Made by a program: the position numbers and the translations under genes
Part shown: piece by piece, positions 25,502 through 36,500 of the stretch
Numbering within the stretch: the first letter of the stretch is position 1
Layout of the letters: each line of letters opens with the position of its first letter
DNA from: CAKZSU01 sp044223895
GTDB lineage: Bacteria; Patescibacteriota; Microgenomatia; UBA10105; UBA927
DNA length: 41,477 nt
NCBI GenBank assembly: GCA_044223895.1
Contig: JBGALL010000006.1
Span: 1 to 41,477, forward strand
Direction of reading: 5' to 3'
The notes under the pieces: generated by a model
What the model saw: only the letters and a program-made list of their open reading frames with translations
Database searches by the model: none
What the model was told of the DNA's origin: nothing

Positions 25502-26914
25502 TTATAATCTTGGAGCAGCAATTAACTTTAATACTGGTGCATCAATTGAAGCGTCTCAGTCAGACAGACTAATGAATCTCCACCAATTAATTATTGGAGT
25601 TTCGACGAAAATACGGAACAACGGTAAAAGATAAAGGAACAAATCATTTAGATGGTTCAATTTCAGGTAATACTACTTGGTCAGTTGGTAAGATTGATCT
25701 GTTAAATTTTGATGGTACAACCGGAGTGGATGACGTTGCAACCTTTACACACCCTCAATCATGACCTATGAAACCTGGTTTTATGCAAAAAGCGCAGGAG
25801 AGAGTAATTTAGGCAGGTTTTTTGTCCATAATAATGTGGATTTATTCATTCAGCCTTCAACAATATTATTTCAATCTAATTGGTCAACTGCAGGAAATGG
25901 ACAATACCATTTAGTGGTTTTAACGCCTGGCACCATCTCGCAATTAGTTATGATTTTGGATCAACTTCCAACACCCCTACGATATATCTTGATGGCGTAG
26001 CTCAAACTGTGACAGTTAATCAAGTCTCCCGTTGGATCACTTTCACTTATTTCAGCAACACTCCGTATAGGGAACACTAATGCAGATGATCGCACCTTTG
26101 ATGGCAAACTAGATGAAACGAAAATATATAATTATACAAGGAACCAAGCGCAAGTAGCCTATGATTACAACCGTGGCGCTCCTATTGGATGGTGGAAGTT
26201 TGATGAGTGTACAGGATCTACCTTATATGATGCTTCAGGACTAGGTAACAACGGGACCTGGAGTGGTTCTGGTGGATCACAGACAGCAGTAGGAACTTGT
26301 AATACCTCTTCTACCGCATGGGGGAACGGTGCTACAGGAAAATTTAATAGCAGCTTAAATTTTGATAATAGTGATGATGTAGTAAATATTGGAAATATTT
26401 CTGCTTACTCGTTTGAACGAACTCAGCCTTTTTCTCTGAGTGCTTGGATAAAAACACCAAGTATAGGTTCATATTCTATAATGGCAAAACAAGACAACAG
26501 CGCTCCATATACAGGTTGGAATCTTCAAACAGGATTGGTAAACGGTACGTATTTTCAACTAGTCAATACGTATGGAAGCAATTTTATAGAAGTGTATTCC
26601 GGACCCCAAAGATATGCCGATAACACGTGGCACCTTATCACAGCAACGTATGATGGAAGCACATCTGGTTCTGGAGTTAAGCTCTACTTTGACGGACAAC
26701 TAGATCCTTCTACGATTGGCTCAGGATCGGTAACTGCTACAACTGTTAACTCTGTCCCCGTATATATCGGTTCTAGAAATGCAGCTGAACAATTCATGAA
26801 CGGACAAATAGATGATCCTCGTATATATAATTATGTACTTTCCGAGCACAAGTCCAGAAAATCTATAATGATGGATCTTCCGTATTCTTCGGACCTGCAA
26901 CGGGATCTCCATAA
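25502..26914 (+). pseudogene. Frameshifted 3' remainder of paralogue A (LamG modules 5 and 6)
   Basis: Continuation of gene A after its premature stop. Joined frames give a fifth LamG module (INYWSFDENTG) and a sixth (IGWWKFDECTG, then YIGSRNAAEQFMNG), and finally the family end SSVFFGPATGSP with a stop at 26912-26914. At least six frameshifts are needed: near 25476, 25562, 25611, 25755, 25915 and 26860. The middle of module 6 is open for about 450 nt. If all were repaired, A would be about 2,197 residues. Either decay after the first shift, or assembly error in a repeated region. Confidence 0.8.
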
Positions 26915-27275
26915 AAAACTCCCCGATAAATAAAATGTTTTTTTATTGTTCTTCAAACTTTTCTTCATGTTAAAGATCACCTGATGTAGTTGTACCTACT
27001 TATGACTCCTTTCTTTTTCTCCCCTACTCCTCCATCATGGTATTTATTATTAAATAATGATCTTTATTTAATAATAAATATACTATGACATAACATATTT
27101 TACCAGTCAATGACCGCTTTTATACACACACTTTCTAGCTTTGGATCCTATTCCAACGCCCCTAAAGTGGGCGTGTCCCCTTGCGTCCCTAAACATCTTA
27201 AATCTACTACTCTGGGTCTTCTTCTGATCAAAATACTTAACCTTATAGTCCTCGTCTCCTCCTCGGAGGCTCACC
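26915..27275 (+). promoter_or_regulatory. Conserved leader of paralogue B
   Basis: No terminator is seen after A. From about 26963 this leader is almost identical to that of C. It contains the inverted repeat at 27041-27080 (arms extended to 17 bp, same TGATCT loop), TATACT right after it as a weak -10 candidate, the hairpin ACGCCC / GGGCGT at 27156-27174, and a hairpin GTCTCC / GGAGGC at 27254-27270 covering the Shine-Dalgarno. Confidence 0.65.
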
Positions 27276-27289
27276 ATGAAAAAACCTAA
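27110..27289 (+). CDS. Short upstream ORF of paralogue B, shifted
   Basis: 59 codons starting MTAFIHTLSSFG. A 4-nt difference from copy C just before the end (CTCCTCGG here, CTCCTCCCTCGG in C) moves the frame, so it runs 13 nt past the start of gene B instead of ending in ATGA. This fits decay of copy B. Confidence 0.3.
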   Translation: MTAFIHTLSSFGSYSNAPKVGVSPCVPKHLKSTTLGLLLIKILNLIVLVSSSEAHHEKT

Positions 27290-30200
27290 ACTCCTCTCCA
27301 TCCTCATCTATTTCTATAGCTTTCAATGGCTACAACTTGTTCCTATTTATCTGGGATATCTATTGTTCCGTTTTAAAAACAGCGTCTATCATGCGGATAA
27401 AAAAACAGAAAAGAGATAGCTTCAGAGACTGACGCCCTCCCAACCTCTCACAAGCTGTAGTAAAAACGGGAACGCAATTTGCTTCCGAAATAGGGAAGCA
27501 AAAAAATTATCAAAACCTATTTTGTATATATTCTTCGCAGTATAAAACTGGAACGTTTTTAATAGTATTACCGATGATCTTTATGCTTGTTTTGAAAGGC
27601 ACAACACAGGTAAAAATCAATCAACTCAAGATCAACGTCCTTATCAACTTATTTACTATGAACCATTTATTAATTATTTCGATGCCAAAGCACGGGAAAA
27701 ATATTTCAAATCAGAAGCCGGCAACAAATATTTTAAAAACTATTAAAGAATTACTTCCATTCTGAATCACAAAAAATAAACCGAGAAATATTCTTAAGGT
27801 TGTTTCCTACATTGGAGTTATTATCGTCTGTCTTTTACTTCCATCTTTATTGGTTCTTCTCTATAAACCTTCGATCACAAACGCCAGCTGGTATAGTACT
27901 GTGGCAAAGAGAAAGAAGATAACAGTTGATAACACCAAAGTTTCTGGTAGCTCAGACTTAACAAATTTTCCCGTGTTGATAAATATTACCGACACCGATC
28001 TTAAAAATAATGCACTTAGTACAGGAAACGATATTGTCTTTACTTCACAAGATGGCACAACGAAATTAAATCATGAAATAGAAAAAAATACACTTCTACT
28101 ACGGGAACATTAGTTGCTTGGGTACAAATTCCTACATTATATACAGCTACTGATACGATTATTTACATGTACTACGGCAATAGTAGTGCAACTAGTCAGC
28201 AAAGTGTGGCTGCAACCTGGGATTCAAATTATGGTCTTGTTTATCATCTTAATCAGGATCCTTCAGGTGGAGGTGCTAAAGAGTTGAATAGCAAACCAAC
28301 CTCTACAAGGCAATTCTGCCGGGACTTGGGTTTCTGGAGATTTGCAAACAGGGAAAATAGGTGATGCTCTGAAATTTGATAGAGCAACCAGTGACCGTAT
28401 TATCATGACTGATGGTCAATCGGGAAATAATTTAACTGTCTCCAGGTTGGGTCAACAATACTACAGTTGCTACTGGTGACTGGCAGACACTCGCTCAGCG
28501 TACTGATTCTGGAACGTATTTTGATTGGCAAGTATACATTGTCGCAAGTGATTCCGTTCCAACTGCAAATAGACCTGTTATTCGCACTGATTTTAATAAT
28601 AACAGCAGTGTTGATGCTGCTACGGAAGAAGCTGACGGCGGAATCGCCTTAACTACTTCAACTTGGTATTTCTTGGTAGGAACATACGACGGTAGTGCTA
28701 TCCGTTTTTATCGAGATGGTTCGCTCATAGAATCTACGACATGTTCCAGTTGCACAATTACCGACTCAAATAATGATATCTGGCTAGGTGGTAACTCAGT
28801 GTGGGGAGAATACCATAATGGATTAATCGATGAATTCAGAATTTCATCTACTGCTCGAAGCACGGATTGGATAACAACAGAGTACAATAATCAGAACTCA
28901 CCAAGTACATTCTCTACTAGTGGAACTCAGGAGTCTCAGCCTAATTCAACTACTGAATTGCCCATTGTCTATTGGGCTCTTGATGAAGGAACTGGCTCGA
29001 CAATAAATGACCGCAGTGGAAATAATAATTCTGGAACTATTACCAACGCGGTATGGAAACTGGAAGGATCTGTGCGTATCAGGAAAATGTTTGTATTTTG
29101 ATGGTTCCGGAGACTATGTAACGAGAGCAACTGATACAGATTTTGATTTTTCTGCGAGTGATAGTTTTACTCTCACAGGTTGGTTTAGACACAAAACTTC
29201 TACATCGGGAACAGATGTTATCCTCGCCCGTCATAACAGCACAGCTGGTGGTTTTAAACTATTAATGGAGTCTGATGGAGATATTACCTGTGGTATCGAT
29301 AGAGATTCTACATTTACTCCAGAAGATTTTGCGACTTCTACTGCCGCTACCTACGATGACAATCAATGGCATTTTGTAAGCTGCGTAAAGAGCACTACGA
29401 CTTCTTTAACTCTGTATATTGATGGTAATCAAGTCGCTCAAGATAGTTCTATTGCCTCCACCGGCACGTATGCAAATAATGATGCACTGTATTTAGGCAT
29501 TGATGGAGATGGATCCAGTAATGGATTTGAAGGGTTTTTAGATGATTTTAAAATCTATCGTTCGGCACTAACTTCTTCACAACAAAAAGCTGAAATGAAT
29601 AATCGTGGTACAGTAAGGGGCGCAGCTGCACAAATTGGTCAGTCTGACACCTCATTTCTAAATGATGGATTGGTCGGGTACTGGCCAATGGATGAACCTG
29701 CTGCTAATTCTTGTACTGGTGGATCAAATGATAACTGTGACAAAAAGTGGGAACGGAAATGATGCTGCATGGAGTACAGGCGTAACTACTAAGGGTGGTA
29801 AATTTGGAAATGGAGTAGAAATAAACTCTACGAATGAAAATATCACAGCATCATTGTCAAATGTTAATCCAAATATAGGCACGTTTACATTATGGTATAA
29901 AAATACAACAACTCCTGATTCTTATGGAAATTTTTTCACAAGTAGCAAAGGAGATGGACAATTTGCCCTGTTTAGAAATAATTCTAATACCTCCATAGGC
30001 TTACAGATTAACTTGGACACTGCAATTATATGGACAGGTATACAAAATATTTTTGACGGGGGCTGGCACTCACTGACATTAACGTACGATATAAATTTGA
30101 GTAAGTATAATCTGTACATCGACGCCGTGAATCAAGGTGAACAATATAATAAATTTTCACCGATAGATATATCATCTTATAACCTTTTATTTGGAAATGA

Positions 30201-33147
30201 ATGGGATGGATCAGGAGAACAAATTGGTGGAATTTTGGATGATTTTCGTATTTATAACAGATCTCTTTCTCCTTCAGAAGTCAGACAACTTTATAACTGG
30301 GCTCCAGGCCCTGTTGGCTATTGGAAATTGGATGAAAATACCGGAACTAGTGCCTTCGATTCTAGTGGTAACGGATATACCGGTTCTTTTACCAATAACC
30401 CAATCTGGAAAATTGGCAAAATTGGAAATGCATTAAATTTTACCAATACATCAAATAATGGAAGCACTGTTACTATTTCTGATCAAGATAATTTAGATCT
30501 GGCTTCAGATGGGAATATTAGTGTGGCCGCATGGATTTATCGAACCGCAGACAGTAGAACGGATAATGGTTCGTCAGGAACTATTGTGGCCAAAAAAGCA
30601 TCTGGCGGTACCGGGTGGTATTTAGCAACGGGAGATTCTGATTCCGGAAATGCAAACAAAATAATGTTTGGTGTTGATGGGAGTGAATGGGGAAATAGTA
30701 ATACAAGCATTACGAACAATCAGTGGTACCATGTCGAAGCTACTATCATGACCGGAAAAATATTGACTATGTATATTAATGGAGTCATTGATAGTCTTTA
30801 TACTCTGGCCACTCCTCCTGCCACCAACTCCACCAACGTGACTATCGGATTTGGAAATACAGATGGCAATCAAAATAACGCATTTAACGGTATGATCGAT
30901 GATGTAAAAATATACAACTACACCAGATCACAATCACAAGTCGTTGAGGATATGAATGGTAGTCATCCACTTGGGGAAGTCCCATTGGAAGCCAACTCAT
31001 CTATGCAAAGTTGGACGAACAAAATGGTAGTACAGTAAATAATTCAGGGTTCGGTGGGTCAACATATAATGGAAGCATAACGGGAACAACATGGCTCGAA
31101 AACACTCGTTGTAAATCCAATGGCTGTCTGAATTTTGATACCACTGCAGACAATGTAAATTTCACCGACGTGGGGTTTGTCGATGGAGTTGCCTCTATAT
31201 CCGCAACTTTCTGGATTAATCCACAATCATTAACTACCAACAAATGATACTTTCCAAGGCAAATCATACTACACAACGCGTTTTTCAAATTAAATCTGAT
31301 GATACTACTGCTTCCAAATTAAAAGTAATGATATCTTCATCAGCATCAGATACCACTAATTACTGTACTACACCAACCTCGACGTTAACTACAAATTCTT
31401 GGCAACATTATAGTATTGTCTATGATGGAACCTTAAGTACTGGTGATGATCAACGTATAAAAGTATACAAAAACGGAAAACTGGTAACCTGTACCGTGAA
31501 TGGAACAATACCCGTGACTCTTGTTCCATCAACTACATCCTTGCTAAAACTTGGCCAAGGAGATGATTCAACACCTACTACTTTCATTGGTTTTATGGAT
31601 GAATTTAAACTATATAACTCGGCTCTCACTCAAGACCAAATTCTGATTGATTATAATCTTGGAGCAGCAATTAACTTTAATACTGGTGCATCAATTGAAG
31701 CGTCTCAGTCTGCTGATACAGCGGATAGAGCTCCAGTCGGTTATTGGAATTTTAATGAAAATACTGGTCAAACTGCGAAAGATATCAGCGGAAATAATTA
31801 TAATCTCACTCTAACAAATTTTACGGCTTCTCCTAGTTGGAAACCAGGGAAAATTGGAAGTTCTATTCTATTAGATGGCGCAGATAATACAGTAAGATAC
31901 GCCGCTACAGGTAATGAATTATATATGTCTAGTAGTTTTTCATTGTCTTTATGGATAAATTTTCAAAATACTATCAGCAACCAAAATGATAATGCTGTAC
32001 TTATAGATAAAAATGCCTGCAATAATAGCTGTGGTACAGAAAATTATCAAATATATATTACCGGCTCGAATATCCGTTGTGAATTTGAAAATGAATCAGG
32101 TCCAGTTTATCCTTCCGTTGACAGTACCGGTTTTACTCCAGAGTTAGGCAAGTGGTACAACATAGGTTGTGTATTTGATGATACTGCCAATACCATGAAT
32201 ATTTATATTAATGGTATTAAGAACAACACAGCCACAGTATCAATATCACCAGGAAATATTCAGACCGCGGGAAGATTTAGTGTGGGAAATTTCTACAGTG
32301 TAGGTTCAGGATTCAAAGGACTTATAGATGAAGTGAAAGTATATGACTATGCTAGAAGTCAGTCACAAGTAGCATATGATTTCAATCGAGGTGCTCCCTC
32401 CGGCTGGTGGAAATTTGATGAATGTTCAGGATCAACATTGTATGATTCATCAGGGAATGCTAATCATGGGACGTGGAGTGGCTCAGGTGGAGGTTCAAAT
32501 ACAGCCGTAGGGACATGTACCGATGGTAATTCTGCTCATTCGTGGTATAACGGTGTGATCGGTAAATTTAATTCCAACCTTGATTTTGATGGATCTGATG
32601 ATAGGGTTGATTTAGAGACTTATCGTACACAGAAAACGCTAGTCAACTATCTTGGTCATTTTGGGTAAAACCATCAACAGTAGCTGCTGCAAAAGCATTC
32701 GTAGCAAAAGGAAACTCAAATGTAACCCAAACTAGCTGGGGTTCTGGAACAACTTCAATTGATAGTAATGAACCAGATTGTTTTGTTTCAGCGAATACGA
32801 CTGATTTATCAACCGCTGGATACACAACTACCGATGTGTTGTCAGCAGGTGTCTGGAAACACATAACTTGTGTGTTTGATGGAACCTTATCAGGAAACGC
32901 CAATAGGATTAAAATGTATGTTGATGGAAAGTTACAAAACTTAACTTTTAGTGGAACAATTCCATCGTCAACTCAAGCTACCTCTTCAAATGTTGTGGTG
33001 GGGGCGTCATCAGATAATGCTCTCAATTTTGATGGACAAATTGATGACCTGCGCATCTATAGTTATCCACTATCGGTAACTCAAGTCCAGAAGATCTATA
33101 ATGATGGTTCTTCCGTATTCTTCGGACCTGCAACGGGATCACCCTAA
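27276..33147 (+). pseudogene. Paralogue B: degraded GIY-YIG-like / DUF2341-like / LamG surface protein gene
   Basis: Full-length relic of about 5.9 kb. It starts MKKPKLLSILIYFYSFQWLQ as in C, but TAG ends the frame after 47 codons. Joined frames show the GIY-YIG-like domain (DDLYACFERHN, REKYFKSEAGN), a membrane segment, a DUF2341-like domain from about 27890, and seven LamG modules, one more than A or C (extra module about 28230-28930). It ends SSVFFGPATGSP at 33147. Many shifts are one-base changes in short homopolymers, for example near 27557, 29075, 29750, 30978, 31227 and 32630. Open pieces of up to 474 codons remain, as at 31244-32668. It may be a dead gene, a sequence donor for its neighbours, or an assembly problem. 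Confidence 0.85.
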
Positions 33148-33515
33148 TAAGTTCTAGCAATGTAGAACAATATATCTTTCTCAACTCTTCAACGTTCTCT
33201 TCATGTTAAAGATCACCTGATGTAGTAGTACCTACTTATGACTCCTTTCTTTTTCTCCCCTACTCCTCCATCATGGTATTTATTATTAAATAATGATCTT
33301 TATTTAATAATAAATATACTATGACATAACATATTTTACCAGTCAATGACCGCTTTTAGACACACACTTTCTAGCTTTGGATCCTATTCCAACGCCCCTA
33401 AAGTGGGCGTGTCCCCTTGCGTACCTAAACATCTTAAATCTACTACTCTGGGTCTTCTTCTGACCAAAATACTTAACCTTATAGTCCTCGTCTCCTCCTC
33501 CCTCGGAGGCTCACC
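33148..33515 (+). promoter_or_regulatory. Conserved leader of paralogue C
   Basis: Contains the inverted repeat at 33277-33316 with the same TGATCT loop, the hairpin at 33392-33410, and CCTCC (33497-33501) / GGAGG (33505-33509) masking the Shine-Dalgarno. It is nearly identical to the B leader over about 370 nt, with only a handful of differences, although the coding regions beyond codon 20 are very different. Confidence 0.65.
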
Positions 33516-33519
33516 ATGA
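33346..33519 (+). CDS. Short upstream ORF of paralogue C
   Basis: 57 codons starting MTAFRHTLSSFG and ending LGGSP, with TGA overlapping the ATG of gene C as ATGA. The second half has a hydrophobic run (TTLGLLLTKILNLIVLV). It corresponds in place and start to the upstream ORFs of A and B. Whether the peptide is made is unknown. Confidence 0.4.
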   Translation: MTAFRHTLSSFGSYSNAPKVGVSPCVPKHLKSTTLGLLLTKILNLIVLVSSSLGGSP

Positions 33520-36500
33520 AAAAACCTAAACTCCTCTCCATCCTCATCTATTTCTATAGCTTTCAATGGCTACAGTTTGCGTGGTTAAGAGTTAAGTTTT
33601 CTCTAACCTCTAACAGGAAAATAAACAAAACATATGTGGAGACATCTCCTCTTCCCAAACTGGAGAATGCAACGCACATTACCGGAACAGCCTTTGAATC
33701 TTCAGGAGGAAAAGTAACGGTTCAAAAAACCTATTTTGTATATGTTTTGCGGAGTATACAAAATAAAAAGTTTTTTATTGGAACTACGAATGATCTTTAT
33801 AGCTGTTTGGAACGTCATAACACCGGCAAGAATATTCATACGGTTGATCTTTATCCTTTTGAGCTCATTTATTACGAAGCATACATTTATTTCCAGGATG
33901 CCTTTAACCGTGAACGTTATTTGAGAAGTACAGCAGGTCAAAAATTCCTAAAGAAAAATTTACAGCGATATTTCCAAGCCGATAGAACTTCTGCATTTCG
34001 TAAAATTTTGCGTGTGGTTCCTTATGTTAGTGTTTTTGTACTAATACTCTTAGGTCCAGCACTCGTTGCCTTGTATATGACCCCTTCATCATCATTTGCT
34101 GCTTGGTTTAATGAAGCCTGGGCATACCGGAAATCTTTAACTATTACTCACAATGCAGCACTTACGAATCAAAAAATAAAGTTTGATATTGACACTCAGA
34201 CATTAATTACAAATGGCCAGATGCAATCGGACTGTGGTGACTCTCGATTTACTGATGGAAATGGAAATCTCCTTCCTTACTTTATCGATACTACTGGAGG
34301 TGCCTGCAATACTAGCAGTACTGATTATTATGTTTATTTCCCAATAGTAAATAATGGGACAACAATTATTTATCACTATTATGGAAATTCCTCAGCACCT
34401 AATGGGACCAAGAATTCTCAATTAATTTATCCAACGCTTACTCCCTCTGGAGGAGCCGCTTCTGCAGGTTCGGAAGAAACAGGTCCAGGTCCAATTGTAT
34501 ATTGGAAAATGGATGAAGGAGCAAATACAACTGTCTATGATTCATCATCGAAACAAAATACCGGAACTATCATAGGTGGCACATGGAAATCATCAGAAAA
34601 TTGTATTTCTGGAACATGTTTATTTGTTAATGATACGAGTAATCAAGGAATTGTTGCCGATCCGACTGTGCTCAACAAATTAACCACGGGTACTATTTCT
34701 GTCTGGGCACGATATACCGGAGCCAATGCCTTCCAGGGCATATTCAATATATTCCGTAATGCCGACACAAATACCACAGGTGTGGCCTTATCTTTTGATA
34801 ATCAACTATCGGGAGGAGTTAATATTTTGGGTGGCGGATATCAAGATGGATCAACTAAATGGGAATTTACGGTATCGAGTTCCGATTTCAATGCTGTTAC
34901 CGAAATAGATAAATGGCATCTATATACTCTGGCTCACAATGGTACTACGCCTATACTGTACATTGATGGAAAAGTTATTCCAATAACCTTCACTACGTCT
35001 ACCGACAAAACCCTTTGGTTTAAGGGGATACTCACTGACGCATCTTCTCCTGCAGATACCTTATCTATGGGTATACTATATGCAAACAACACTCCATTTT
35101 ATAACGCCACAGCTGCATTTGATGAATTCAAAATATATCCATATACCAGATCTTCCTCACAGATAGCAGCAGATTTTATTTCTAGAGGATCTACCAAAGG
35201 CACCTCGGTCACTATAGGAAATCAGGAAACTAAAAATCTAACAGAAAGCCTCGTGGGGTACTGGAATATGGATGATACCTGGTCAGGAAATACTGGATTT
35301 CTTCCGGCTGTCACTGGTGGAAGCGCTGGTTTAACGGGTGATTATTATGATGGCATAAATTTTGATACGTATGTTAATTCTTATACTGATTCAACTGTAG
35401 ATTTTGACCCTGCAGATACTACCCTGGGAACTAACCGAGCAAATGGTGATAATACCTTTTCGGTTCAGTGGACGGGTGAGGTAAAAGCAAGTTTTTCTGA
35501 AACCTATACCTTTTATGTAACTTCGGATGATGGGGCGAGATTATCTGTTAATAATTCACAACTTATTAATGCCTGGATTGATCAGGGACCTACGGAAAAC
35601 TCAGGGACTATCGCCCTAACCGCGAATACCTGGTATCCAATATCCCTAAACTTTTATGAAAATGGTGGTGGTTCTGCCATACAACTCTCATATAGTTCTG
35701 CCAGTGAAGCGAAGAAAATCATTCCCTCGACTAACTTACGAACGGTAGCGAGATCAGCCGGTGCATGTTCGTCAACACCTTCAGGGCCAACAGATTACTC
35801 TGGTAATAGTAACGACCTTACTCACAATAGTTGTAATCCAGCACCCAATTATAATGGGAAATTCAACTTTTCTGGTAAATTTACGCGGTCTATCGGAACT
35901 TTTAATAGCGGTAATGATTCAAGTTCGTTATCTATAACTGGTGACTTAACCCTTGCTGCTTGGATCAAACCTAATTTCGCTACCCCTTCTAGCCAGATGG
36001 ATATTGCAGGGAAATGGGATGGCAGCAATCAAAGTTATTTACTGGCTCAATACGGAAGTGAAGCAAGACTTTATCTTGATTCAGCAACTAACTACATAAC
36101 CAGCTCAGGTGCAGGCATCATTCCCAACACCTGGAATTATGTCGTTGGAACATATAATGCATCACGCAATGAAGCTAAAATATTTGTTAATGGAAGGGAA
36201 CAAGCTACTACCTTAAGTGGAGTTATACCAACAGTAATTGGGGATGATAGTAGTGTGTTTTCGCTAGGAGCCGAAGATACCTCAACGACGGCTACCAACG
36301 CTTTCGATGGATATATAGATGATGTTCGTGTATATAAACGACAGTTATCTCCAGCTGAAGTTAGGCAACTATATTTCTGGGCGCCTGGTCCAATTGGATG
36401 GTGGAAATTTGATGAAAACATAGGCAGCAGTTTTTATGATTCCAGCGGAAACGACCGAGAAAACGGAGTGATAGAAGACGAAACTGCAAAGTGGGTTGTA

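Noticed and set aside
25400..33147. Recoded stop codons instead of frameshifts in A and B
   Set aside because: TGA, TAG and TAA all end intact genes here, and the breaks need a change of frame, not just stop readthrough.
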